A stretch of 64,000 bases of DNA from Zeimonas sp003577305 (GTDB taxonomy: Bacteria > Pseudomonadota > Gammaproteobacteria > Burkholderiales > Burkholderiaceae_E), in NCBI GenBank assembly GCA_030263385.1, contig SZOX01000001.1, forward strand, positions 124,001 through 188,000, in the 5' to 3' direction. How positions within the stretch are numbered: the first letter of the stretch is position 1; every line of letters begins with the position of its first letter. The notes beneath the pieces were generated by a model. The model saw only the letters and a list, made by a program, of their open reading frames with translations. It searched no databases and had not been told where the DNA came from. Of this stretch, positions 17,222 to 25,310 are shown in pieces. Made by a program: the position numbers and the translations under genes.

Positions 17222-18013
17222 GTGAGCCTTCGACGTGAAGTGCGCGGCGACGTGCTGATCCTGACGCTCGATCGCCCCGAAGCCCGTAACGCACTGAACG
17301 CCGAGCTGCGCGACGCCCTGCTGCAGGAGTGGCTGCGTTTTCGCGACGACGTCGGGCTGCGCGCCGCGGTGCTCACCGGCGCGGGCAGCGAGGCCTTCTG
17401 CGCCGGCGCCGACCTGAAGGAACTGGGCGCGTACTACCGCTCGATGACGCCGGTGCAGCGACGCGAACAGGTCGAGCGCGAGCCAGGGTTGGGCGCCATC
17501 ACGCGCAACTTCGATCCGCGCAAGCCGACGATCGCCGCGATCAACGGCGCGTGCCTGGCCGGCGGACTGGAGATCGCGCTCGCGTGCGACATCCGCATTG
17601 CGTCCAGCACCGCATGCTTCGGTCTGCCCGAGGTCAGGCGCGGCATCCTGCCCGGCGCGGGCGGTACGCAGCGGCTGCCGCGCGCGCTGCCGCTGGGCGT
17701 GGCGCTGCAGATGATCCTCACCGGCGAGGCGATCGACGCCGACGCGGCGCTGCGCTGGGGGCTGGTGAGCCAGGTGGTGCCGCCCGAGGCGCTGCTCGAC
17801 CGGGCGCTGCAGGTCGCGGCGGCGATCGCCGCGAACGGCCCGCTCGCGGTCCGCGCCGCGCGCGATGCGGTCTACCAGGGGCTCGCGCTGCCGCTCGGCG
17901 CCGCGCTGCGGCTGGAGCAGTTCCACGCCGAGCCGCTGCGCAGCAGCGCCGACGCCGCCGAGGGCGTGCGCGCGTTCATCGAGAAACGCCCCCCCCGCTT
18001 CACCGGAACCTGA
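17222..18013 (+). CDS. Enoyl-CoA hydratase/isomerase, both catalytic Glu present
   Basis: A 263-residue crotonase-fold protein. The oxyanion-hole segments are AFCAGADLKEL and NGACLAGGLEIALACD. Both catalytic glutamates of enoyl-CoA hydratases appear conserved: Glu in GGLEIA and Glu in FGLPEVRRG, followed by PGAGGTQRL. It should hydrate a 2-enoyl-CoA made by one of the acyl-CoA dehydrogenases. The GTG at 17222 follows GGGGAGGG at 17210-17217 or so. It is separated from the preceding gene by 73 bases and from the next gene by 14 bases. Confidence 0.92.
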   Translation: MSLRREVRGDVLILTLDRPEARNALNAELRDALLQEWLRFRDDVGLRAAVLTGAGSEAFCAGADLKELGAYYRSMTPVQRREQVEREPGLGAITRNFDPRKPTIAAINGACLAGGLEIALACDIRIASSTACFGLPEVRRGILPGAGGTQRLPRALPLGVALQMILTGEAIDADAALRWGLVSQVVPPEALLDRALQVAAAIAANGPLAVRAARDAVYQGLALPLGAALRLEQFHAEPLRSSADAAEGVRAFIEKRPPRFTGT

Positions 18014-18027
18014 GAGGAGCACGCCGC

Positions 18028-18882
18028 ATGGCCAGACCGAAGATCGCGATCGACGCGTGGGCGACCTACATCTCGCCCGAAGGGGCGAAGAAGTGGCCGC
18101 CCGAGTTCCTGCACATCTTCCGCAAGTACAAGTGCCCGCCCAACATGTTCGAGGGCGGCACGGTCGAGGCGATGCTGGCGGAGATGGACGCCGCCGGCGT
18201 CGACCGCATCGTGCTGTCGGCGTTCTTCTACGGCGGGCAGTGGGTGCTGAGCAACGAGGAGGTCGCCAAGATGGTGCGCGAGCGCCCCGACCGCTTCATC
18301 GGCGCCGGCACCGTCAACGTCATGCAAAAGCCGATGCAGGTGGTGCGCGAGGTCGACTACCTGGTCAAGGATCTCGGGCTGCGCTGCCTGCGGCTCGAGC
18401 CGTACATGTACGGCGACGGCATGACCGGGCTGCCGCCGAACGACAAGCACTACTGGCCGGTGTACATGCGCTGCAGCGAGCTGGGTGCGGCGGTGGCGAT
18501 CCAGGTCGGCCACACCGGCCCGCTGCTGCCGTCGGAGTGCGGGCGGCCGATCTACCTCGACGAAGTCGCGCTCGCGTTTCCGGACTTGTCGATCCTCGGC
18601 TGCCACGTCGGTCAGCCGTGGCACGAGGAGATGATGGTGCTCGCGTGGAAGCACCCGAATGTGTACCTGGAGACCTCGGCGCGCGGGCCGCGCCAGTGGC
18701 CCGCTTCGCTGGTCGACTTCGCCAAGGGCTGGGGCCAGGACAAGGTGATCTGGGCGACCGACTACCCGCTGCTCGGCTTCGACCGCACGCTGACCGAACT
18801 CGAGGCGCTCTGCGTCGACGACAAGGTCTACCGCAAGATCGTGCGCGACAACCTGCTGCGCGCGCTGAAGCTCGAGTTGTGA
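18028..18882 (+). CDS. Amidohydrolase-2 family protein (metal-site His pair missing)
   Basis: A 284-residue TIM-barrel protein of the amidohydrolase-2 family (ACMSD-like). Visible parts: TVEAMLAEMDAAGVDRIVLSAFFYGG, the barrel strands FIGAGTVNV and CLRLEPYMYG, IQVGHTG with a likely metal or substrate His, GCHVGQPWHEE, and ATDYPLLGFD with the late Asp. The N-terminal HxH metal motif is not present (IDAWATYIS), so metal binding must differ from the hydrolases or decarboxylases of known function. The start has GAGAGGAG upstream. Its stop overlaps the next start (GTGA). In context it may open a ring or decarboxylate an intermediate; that is a guess. Confidence 0.85.
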   Translation: MARPKIAIDAWATYISPEGAKKWPPEFLHIFRKYKCPPNMFEGGTVEAMLAEMDAAGVDRIVLSAFFYGGQWVLSNEEVAKMVRERPDRFIGAGTVNVMQKPMQVVREVDYLVKDLGLRCLRLEPYMYGDGMTGLPPNDKHYWPVYMRCSELGAAVAIQVGHTGPLLPSECGRPIYLDEVALAFPDLSILGCHVGQPWHEEMMVLAWKHPNVYLETSARGPRQWPASLVDFAKGWGQDKVIWATDYPLLGFDRTLTELEALCVDDKVYRKIVRDNLLRALKLEL

Positions 18883-19319
18883 GCACGAAGCAGACGCTGC
18901 TCGATTCGATCGCCTACGTCGCGTGGCACGGGCAGCAGGTCGCCGCGTTGGCGCCGGATCGGGTCGTCATCGCGCAGCCGGACCGACCGGATCTGCACAA
19001 CTACGCCGGTACCACGCACGCCGGCGCGATCTACACGCTGGCCGAGACCGCGGCCGGCGTCGCCGCCGACCAGCTGGCCGCGCCGTGGGGTGGCTTCATC
19101 CTGCTCGCGGCGACGCAGGTGCGCTACACGCGCCGCGCGCAGGGTACGCTCACGGCCGAAGCGCGGCTGGCAGCGGCAACCGACGCCGCCGCGCTGCGTG
19201 ACGAATTCGCCGCCAGCGGGCGCGGCGCGCTCGCCGTCGACGTGACGGTGCGCGACCCGCAGCGCGAGCCAGTGTTGGAAGGCCGCTTCGACTACGCAAT
19301 CCGCAGGAGGAAGACATGA
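18879..19319 (+). CDS. Hotdog-fold thioesterase, PaaI/DUF4442-like
   Basis: A 146-residue single hotdog domain. The HAG motif (YAGTTHAGAIYTLAETAAGVAA) is typical of PaaI-type acyl-CoA thioesterases, and VRYTRRAQGTLTAEARL gives the second half of the fold. It is probably cytoplasmic and hydrolyses stalled or unwanted CoA thioesters, freeing CoA. The GTG start overlaps the amidohydrolase stop, and its own stop overlaps the next ATG (ATGA), so the three genes are translationally linked. Confidence 0.83.
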   Translation: MSTKQTLLDSIAYVAWHGQQVAALAPDRVVIAQPDRPDLHNYAGTTHAGAIYTLAETAAGVAADQLAAPWGGFILLAATQVRYTRRAQGTLTAEARLAAATDAAALRDEFAASGRGALAVDVTVRDPQREPVLEGRFDYAIRRRKT

Positions 19320-20098
19320 CCACCCCTACGCTGCTTGCCGAGCGCCGCGGCGCGGTGCTGCGCCTGACGCTGAACCGACCCGACAAGCTGAACGCGATCG
19401 ACGTCGTGCTGCTGGACGCACTGACCGAGGCGCTGGAGCGCGCCGAGCGTGACGCCGAGGTGCGCGCGATCGTGCTCGCCGGCGCCGGCTCGTCGTTCTG
19501 CGCCGGTGCCGACATCGGCCAGATGATCGAGCGCACGCCCGACGACTGGGAGCGCACCGTCGACCACTACCTCGACCCGATTCGCGCGATCGCGCGCATG
19601 GGCAAGCCGGTGATCGCGCGGCTGCACGGCAACGTGTTCGGCGGCGGGCTCGGGCTTGCGATCGCCTGCGACTTCCGCGTGGCCGCGCAGTCGGCACGCA
19701 TGTGCGCGCCGTTCGTGAAGCTCGCGCTGGCCGGCTGCGACATGTCGGCCGGCTACTTCCTGCCGCGGCTGATCGGCCTAGGGCGCGCGACCGACATGAT
19801 GATGACCGCGCGCGTGGTCGACGCGACCGAGGCGCAGGCGATCGGGCTGGTCAGCCAGACCGTGGCCGACGACCAGCTCGACGCCGCGGTGGATGCGCTG
19901 GCCGACAAGCTCGCCGCCTTTGCGCCGCGCACGACCGCGTTCACCAAGGGTGCGATCCGGCGCTCGCTGGACCGCGACATGGACGGCGAGTTCGACTACG
20001 AGATCTTCGCGCAGGTGCAGTGCCTGCAGAGCGCCGACCACCGCGAGGGCGTCGCCGCGTTCCGCGAGCGCCGCGCACCGGTGTTTCGCGGCGTCTGA
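19316..20098 (+). CDS. Enoyl-CoA hydratase/isomerase family protein lacking both hydratase Glu
   Basis: A 260-residue crotonase-fold protein with AGAGSSFCAGADIGQM and NVFGGGLGLAIACDFRVAA. The first hydratase Glu is Gly (GGGLGLA) and the second is absent (MCAPFVKLALAG). An Asp in AGCDMSAGYFLPRLIG aligns by eye with the Asp of dienoyl-CoA isomerase, so isomerase or other crotonase chemistry is more likely than hydration. It overlaps the thioesterase by four bases and is 36 bases from the next dehydrogenase. It should act on the same CoA-ester pool as its neighbours. Confidence 0.85.
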   Translation: MTTPTLLAERRGAVLRLTLNRPDKLNAIDVVLLDALTEALERAERDAEVRAIVLAGAGSSFCAGADIGQMIERTPDDWERTVDHYLDPIRAIARMGKPVIARLHGNVFGGGLGLAIACDFRVAAQSARMCAPFVKLALAGCDMSAGYFLPRLIGLGRATDMMMTARVVDATEAQAIGLVSQTVADDQLDAAVDALADKLAAFAPRTTAFTKGAIRRSLDRDMDGEFDYEIFAQVQCLQSADHREGVAAFRERRAPVFRGV

Positions 20099-20134
20099 AC
20101 CCGTGCACGTTGCCGCCGCAGACGAGGGACGAAG

Positions 20135-21280
20135 ATGGTGACCGACGACGGCCTGAGCGAGGAGGAGGTCGCGTTCCGCGACAGCGTGCGCAGCTTCGTC
20201 GCGAGGCGCATCGCGCCGAACGCGACGCGCTGGGACCTGGAGGAACGCTACCCGCGCGAGCTGTTCCAGGAGGCGGCCGCGCTCGGCTGGCTCGGGGTCG
20301 GCTTTCCAGAGGAGGTCGGCGGCAGCGGCGGCGGCGCGACCCTGTTTGCGTTGTTGTGCGCGGAGCTGACGCGCGGCTCGGCCGCGATCGCGCTCGGGCT
20401 GTACGTGCACACCGCGCTCGCCGCGTCGGCGATCCTGCACCTGGGCACGCCCGAGCAGCAGCGGCGCTGGCTGCCCGATGCGCTGGCGGGCCGGCGCATC
20501 GGCTGCTGGGGCTACGCGGAAGCCGGCGCCGGCGCCGACATCAGCCGCGTCGCCACGCGCGCGCGGCGCGACGGCGAGCACTACGTGCTCGACGGCGCGA
20601 AGCTCTACATCACCAACTCGCCGTTCGCGGACTTCATGGTGATCGTCGCGCAGACCACGCCCGGGCGCGGGTTGAAGGGCATGTCGCTGTTCGTCGTCGA
20701 CCGCGCCACTGCGGGCGTGCGCGTGAGCGCGCCGTTCAAGAAGCTCGGCATGGGCGCGTCCGAGATGGCGGAGATCGTGTTCGACGGCGCGCGCGTGCCG
20801 GCCGAGAACCGGCTCGGGGCGGAGGACTTCGGCTTCATTGAGGCGCTCAAGGTGCTCTCGCTCGGGCGCGTCGCGTCGGCCGCGCAGGGCGTCGGGCTCG
20901 GGCAGGCGGCGATCGACGAGGCGCTGCGCTACTGTGGCAACCGGATGCAGGGCGACGCGCCGATCACGCAGCACCAGTTCGTGCGCTTCACGCTCGCCGA
21001 CATGGTCACGCGCATCGAGGCCGCGTGGCGACTGACGCTGCGCGCGGCGCGGCTGATCGACGCCGGCAGCGATTACGATTGCGCCGCGTCGATGGCCAAG
21101 CTGTTCGCGACAGAGGCCTGCACCCACGTCTGCGAGCGCGCGCTGCACCTGTGCGGCGCGCAGGGGCACATGCGCGAGAGCGCGGCGCAGCGCTTCTACC
21201 GCGACTGCAAGGTGTTCGAGATCGGCGAGGGTACGAGCGAGATCCAGCGCGAGACCATCTTCAGACACTTGGCAAGGTAG
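20135..21280 (+). CDS. Acyl-CoA dehydrogenase, canonical active site
   Basis: The second acyl-CoA dehydrogenase of the operon, 381 residues. It has GWLGVGFPEEVGGSGGG, the flavin motif GCWGYAEAGAGADISRV, YVLDGAKLYITNSPFADF, and the canonical catalytic Glu in FEIGEGTSEIQRE near the C-terminus. Having two dehydrogenases with different base positions in one operon argues for two distinct oxidation steps, perhaps one on a branched and one on a straight acyl-CoA. It is followed 14 bases later by the TetR gene. Confidence 0.92.
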   Translation: MVTDDGLSEEEVAFRDSVRSFVARRIAPNATRWDLEERYPRELFQEAAALGWLGVGFPEEVGGSGGGATLFALLCAELTRGSAAIALGLYVHTALAASAILHLGTPEQQRRWLPDALAGRRIGCWGYAEAGAGADISRVATRARRDGEHYVLDGAKLYITNSPFADFMVIVAQTTPGRGLKGMSLFVVDRATAGVRVSAPFKKLGMGASEMAEIVFDGARVPAENRLGAEDFGFIEALKVLSLGRVASAAQGVGLGQAAIDEALRYCGNRMQGDAPITQHQFVRFTLADMVTRIEAAWRLTLRAARLIDAGSDYDCAASMAKLFATEACTHVCERALHLCGAQGHMRESAAQRFYRDCKVFEIGEGTSEIQRETIFRHLAR

Positions 21281-21294
21281 AAAGAGCAAACGGC

Positions 21295-22005
21295 ATGGGC
21301 GTGACCGAACGACGCAAACGCGAGCGCGAGGCGCGGCGCGGCGAGATCCTCGACGCCGCGCGCGACGTGCTGCTCAGCAACGGTCTGCGCGGCACCACCA
21401 CGAAGGAGATCGCCGAGCGCTGCGAGCTGTCTGAGGCGACGCTGTTCTTCTACTTCCGCAACAAGGACGAGATCCTGCTGTCGCTGATCTTCGAGAGCAT
21501 CGACTTCTGGGCGCAGGGGCTCGACGCGCTGGCCGCGCGGGCGCTGCCGCCGGCCGAGCTGCTCGACGCGATCTGGGCCTTCCACGAGGAGGTCTACCGC
21601 GAGCACCCCGACTACTTCGTGATTTCGTTCTACCTCGCGCAGCCGCAGGTACTCGACAACGTGTCGGCCGAGGTCAAGGACGACATCGCGCGCCGCTCGG
21701 GCGAGAACTTCCGCCGCCTGCGCGAGTTGCTCGGCCGCGTCGACCCGTCGACCCCGGGCGCGATCCTGGCCGAGCTGTTGTGGTCACTGTTCCTTGGGCT
21801 CACGGTCGCCGAGGCTTCGCGCGCAAACCTCGGCTACGGCCGCCCGGGCGAGCACGTCAAGACGCGCGCCCAGGTCTACACGGTCGTGCGCCGTGCGTTC
21901 GGGTTCGCGCCAGCGAAAGCTGCCGGCGGCGCAAGCCGTACGGGGCCGCGCAGCGGCGCACGCACGCCGACCGCGCGCAAGGTCAGGGAGGCGAAAGCGC
22001 CATGA
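21295..22005 (+). CDS. TetR family transcriptional regulator
   Basis: A 236-residue regulator. The N-terminal helix-turn-helix is clear: EILDAARDVLLSNG, GTTTKEIAERCELSEATLFF, YFRNKDEILLSL. The C-terminal ligand domain runs to about residue 200, followed by a disordered basic Ala/Arg/Lys tail (GPRSGARTPTARKVREAK). In such islands TetR proteins usually respond to an acyl-CoA intermediate and repress the operon. The dyad elements at 581-595 and 15954-15968 are proposed operators. It starts after AAAGAGC and its stop overlaps the next gene (ATGA). Confidence 0.9.
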   Translation: MGVTERRKREREARRGEILDAARDVLLSNGLRGTTTKEIAERCELSEATLFFYFRNKDEILLSLIFESIDFWAQGLDALAARALPPAELLDAIWAFHEEVYREHPDYFVISFYLAQPQVLDNVSAEVKDDIARRSGENFRRLRELLGRVDPSTPGAILAELLWSLFLGLTVAEASRANLGYGRPGEHVKTRAQVYTVVRRAFGFAPAKAAGGASRTGPRSGARTPTARKVREAKAP

Positions 22006-23057
22006 TCCCCACCACCATGCGGGCGGTGCGGCTGTACCGGCCGGGCGAGCCGCTCGTAATCGAGACCATTGCGGTGCCGCAGCCGGGGCCGGGGCAGCTG
22101 CTGCTCGAGGTCGCCGCGTGCGGCTTGTGCGGCACCGACATCCACCTGGCGGTCGACGGCGACATTCCGGTCGCGCGCACCCCGATCACGCTCGGCCACG
22201 AGGCCGCGGGCACGATCGTGCAGCTGGGCGACGGCGTCAGCGGCTTCGCGCCCGGGCAGCGCGTCGCGCTCTTTCCGTCGCCGATCTGCGGCCAGTGCCG
22301 CTTCTGCCGGACCGGGCGCGAGTCGCTGTGCGAGGCGACCCAGGCCTACGGCATGGGAAGCGACGGCGGCCTCGCGCGCTACATGGTCGCGCCCGCAGTC
22401 GGCGCCGTCGCGATTCCCGAGACGGTCGATTTCGCGGCTGCGGCGATCATTACCGACGGCGTGTCCACGCCGCTTCACGCGCTGCGCTCGCGCGGCGCGC
22501 TGCGCGCCGGCGAGGCGGTTGCGGTGGTCGGCTGCGGCGGGCTGGGCGCACACGCTATCCTGCTCGCGCGGATGATGGGCGCGGGCTTCATCGCGGCGAT
22601 CGACACGCAACCGCTGGCGCGCGCACGCGCGCTCGCCTTCGGCGCCGACCTCGCGCTCGACCCGGTCGAGCAGCCGAATCCGGGCCGCGCGATCCGCGCT
22701 GAGCTCGGCCGCGGCGTCGACCTGGCGCTGGAGTTCGTCGGCCGCCCCGAGACGGTCGAGACGACGCTGCGCTGTCTCGATACCGGCGGACGCGCGGTGC
22801 TGGTCGGCGTCGGCCCGGGCCGCCCGTCGCTGCCGTCACTGCTCGCCTTCGTCGGGCGCGAGCAGGCGGTGATTGGCTCCTTCGGCATGGACAAGCGCGA
22901 CATCGCCGACCTCCTACAGCTGGTCGCACGCGGCCGGCTCGATCTCTCGCGTTCGGTGACGCGCCGCTTTGCGTTGTCCGAAACGAACGAGGCACTCGCG
23001 CTGCTCGCGAAGAAGGACACCGGCGTCGTGCGCTTCGTCGTCGAGCCGGGGCGCTGA
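22002..23057 (+). CDS. Zinc-dependent alcohol dehydrogenase
   Basis: A 351-residue medium-chain Zn dehydrogenase. Catalytic zinc ligands are Cys43 (CGTD) and His66-Glu67 (GHE). The structural zinc Cys are at 96, 99, 102 and 110 (CGQCRFC...C). The NAD-binding motif is VAVVGCGGLGAHAI. It would oxidise a hydroxyl group, possibly of a hydroxyacyl-CoA like the 6-hydroxycyclohexenecarbonyl-CoA dehydrogenases it resembles in length; the substrate is not provable here. It overlaps the TetR stop by four bases and is the last intact gene of the rightward operon. Confidence 0.92.
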   Translation: MIPTTMRAVRLYRPGEPLVIETIAVPQPGPGQLLLEVAACGLCGTDIHLAVDGDIPVARTPITLGHEAAGTIVQLGDGVSGFAPGQRVALFPSPICGQCRFCRTGRESLCEATQAYGMGSDGGLARYMVAPAVGAVAIPETVDFAAAAIITDGVSTPLHALRSRGALRAGEAVAVVGCGGLGAHAILLARMMGAGFIAAIDTQPLARARALAFGADLALDPVEQPNPGRAIRAELGRGVDLALEFVGRPETVETTLRCLDTGGRAVLVGVGPGRPSLPSLLAFVGREQAVIGSFGMDKRDIADLLQLVARGRLDLSRSVTRRFALSETNEALALLAKKDTGVVRFVVEPGR

Positions 23058-23082
23058 AGCGCGAACAGCGGCAGACTCATCG

Positions 23083-23313
23083 AAGCGCGGGCTCGCCATA
23101 TTCGACGCGCACGCCGGCGCGATCGCGGCGCGCTTCGGCAAGCGGTTCGTGCGCTGCTGGCGCTTCCACCTCGCCTTCTGCGCGCCAGGCTTCGACACGG
23201 GCACGACAGATGTGGGCCAGTACACGTTCGCGCGTCAACTCGACGGAACGCGTGCGTGGGCGCGGACACGGAGGTCCTCGGTCGAATCGCCTCGGGGCCT
23301 CCGCCAGCCTTGA
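23083..23313 (+). pseudogene. C-terminal remnant of a cyclopropane-fatty-acid-synthase-like methyltransferase
   Basis: In the frame of 23101, the stretch IFDAHAGAIAARFGKRF continuing VRCWRFHLAFCAPGF and TTDVGQYTFAR matches by eye the end of CFA synthases (RFxRMWxYYLxxCxxxFxxxxxxVxQxxxxR). Nothing upstream of about 23083 continues the family: the catalytic SAM-binding part is missing and the previous gene ends at 23057. The frame ends at a stop at 23311-23313 after an unrelated tail. It is a truncated relic, not a working gene. The rest of 23058-23444 shows no other gene. Confidence 0.6.
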
Positions 23314-23444
23314 GACGCTCTCGCGGCCCGCGGGTAGCACCCCGCCGCCGCGGGCTATCGCCGAACCGCACTACCCGGCGAGGGGGCTGGTCACGGGAGC
23401 CTCCGGTGACTCCGAGAAGCCGCCAGGAGCGCCGCTCACAGGTC

Positions 23445-24563
23445 TTACACGTTGCCGCCGCAGCAGTGACTCGCATCGACCGCCGCGGCGATGCCCTCAA
23501 CGCCACGTCGGATCTGTCGCTCGTTCAGCGAGGAGAAACCGAGCAAGATCGTGCGCTCCGAATACGCGCAGCCTCCGAAGTCGCAGACCGCGCCGGACCG
23601 CAACGTGTAGATGCCGACGTCGCGCTCGGCGGCCATGGTCTGCAGTACGGGCGCCCGCGGCAGGTCCTGCGGTAGATGCCAGGCGATGTGCATGCCGCAC
23701 TCGGCGCCGGACACCTTGGTCTCGCCGAAGTGCCGGCGAAGACACTCCATCAAGTGTTCCCGGCGCTCGGCGTAGCTCTGCCGGATGCGTCGCAGGTGAT
23801 TGGTGTAGCCCCCAGTGGCGATGAACGATGACAGCACCGCCTGCTCGAGCCAGGGCCGACCATTGTCGAGCAGCGTCTTGACCGCGCGCGCCGGTCCCGC
23901 GAGGTGTCTGGGCACAACGAGATACCCGAGGCGAAGCCCGGGGCCGAGCGACTTCGAGAAAGTCCCGATGTAGATCACGCAATCGTGGCTGTCGAGACCC
24001 ATCAGCGCGGCGACTGGCGAATCCCGATAACGGAAATCGCTGTCGTAGTCGTCCTCCACGACATAGGTTCCGGTGCGCCATGCCCAGTCCAGCAGGCGCA
24101 GGCGACGCTCCAGCGTGAGCGTGTAGCCCATCGGGTACTGGTGTGAAGGCGTGATGTAGAGGAGCGCCGCACCCTCCTTCGGCAGATCGTCCACCGATAG
24201 GCCGCAGTCGTCGACGCGGACCGGGACGAGTCGCGTGTGGTAGCTCTCGTAGAGATACGCCGCGCCCTGGTAGGCGGGATTCTCGATCGCCACGGTGTCG
24301 CCTTCGCGCAGGAGCAGGCGAGCTGTCAGGTTGAGCCCTTCCTGGCAGCCGGCGACCATGATGACTTGCTCGGGCTCGATCTTGATCCCTCGCGTCGGAC
24401 CCAAGCGATCGGCGATCGCCCGACGCAGTTCGACGAGTCCTGCCGGGTCGCGATATTCCGTCAGCCGCGCGCCAGCAGTGACCAGGGTGCGGTTGAGGAG
24501 GCGGCGCCACGCCTTGAGCGGGAAAGAGTGCGGATCGAGACGGCCGAGCCAGAGTGCGAGCAG
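23445..24563 (-). pseudogene. MocR-type regulator reduced to its aminotransferase domain
   Basis: A class I/II PLP aminotransferase domain in the style of MocR/PdxR regulators: ALWLGRLDPHSFPLKAWRRL, LTEYRDPAGLVELRRAIADR, the PLP-binding EDDYDSDFRY and the lysine motif TFSKSLGPGLRLGYLVVP. MocR proteins begin with a GntR winged-helix domain of about 70 residues and a linker. Here family-like sequence stops at about 24563; the open frame beyond it, to 24896, is Arg-rich and unlike a winged helix. A fragment of a gene on the opposite strand begins at the same place. The regulator is therefore probably decapitated by a rearrangement. Base composition is slightly less GC-biased than its neighbours. 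Confidence 0.72.
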
Positions 24564-24965
24564 ACCTTCGAGTTGATCATCCTGATCTGGAACGCACACG
24601 CGATGTCGCGCTTCTGGGGCCAGTCTCAACATCTGGCCGCTCTCGAAGACACGATTCGGAATGCGGTCGCCGAAGGTGTCCTGCCGATCGACGCACTCGA
24701 CGCGTTCGAGGCGCTCAACGCGCGGCGTCAGCACTCGCCGTTCGCGGGCGACCCCCGTGCCGTCGGGCACTGGGAGCTGCGCGAAACGGCGGCCGGGAAG
24801 TGGAACCTGCACTGCGATGCGCGCATGCCGCCGACGTGGTGTGCCGCACCTCGCATCGTGACGGCGCGACGCGATCTCGAAACTCGAAATCCACATCCGC
24901 GAACTCTATGTCGAATCGACGACATCGAGCGCAACGGGGATTCCCGGACAATTACCCAGGAATGA
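24552..24965 (+). pseudogene. Fragment of an unknown gene, opposite strand to the MocR remnant
   Basis: The plus-strand frame from 24552 reads like real protein: FELIILIWNAHAMSRFWG, QHLAALEDTIRNAVAEG, then ALDAFEALNARR and RETAAGKWNLHCDARMPP. It has no start of its own at the junction, where it abuts the truncated aminotransferase. Near 24870 another frame becomes protein-like (RDAISKLEIHIRELYVEST), suggesting a frameshift as well. I do not recognise the family. This fills the otherwise gene-free stretch 24564-24987. Confidence 0.4.
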
Positions 24966-24987
24966 GTCGTGGGTTCGGAGCAGGAGC

Positions 24988-25242
24988 TCACCCCTGCAGG
25001 TCGCGTCGCTTCTCCTCGAACTCCGCCTTGTCGATCTCGCCGCGCGCGTAGCGCTTCTTCAGGATGTCGAGCGCGGTTTCGGGCGGTGCGGACGGCGGCG
25101 TCACGCTGGCGCCGCCGCCGCGTCCGAGCAGGCGCAGCAGCAGCACGATCCCGAGAATGACGAACACCCACCAGAGCAGGCCGTGGACCATGCCGACGCC
25201 CCAGGTCCAGCCCCAACTCCAGCCGTCCATTCCATGCCACAT
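24988..25242 (-). CDS. Small SHOCT-domain membrane protein
   Basis: An 84-residue protein. The N-terminus is very rich in Trp, Gly, Met and His (MWHGMDGWSWGWTWGVGMVH), followed by one membrane helix (LLWWVFVILGIVLLLRLL). A C-terminal SHOCT motif (ALDILKKRYARGEIDKAEFEEKRRDL) follows. SHOCT domains are short oligomerisation modules often at the end of small membrane proteins; such proteins are frequent near copper or heavy-metal resistance genes. It lies downstream of a Met-rich Spy-like gene on the same strand, 68 bases apart, and the two are probably co-transcribed. Confidence 0.85.
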   Translation of the reverse strand: MWHGMDGWSWGWTWGVGMVHGLLWWVFVILGIVLLLRLLGRGGGASVTPPSAPPETALDILKKRYARGEIDKAEFEEKRRDLQG

Positions 25243-25310
25243 CTGCGGGCCTCCTCGGGTCGAATGCCCTGCGTACGCCGGTCAGCCGGGGGCTGGCCGC
25301 TCGGCACCGT

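Noticed and set aside
23077..23340. An 87-codon minus-strand frame over the CFA-like relic
   Set aside because: The plus-strand frame has a recognisable family signature at the same place; the minus frame is its shadow.
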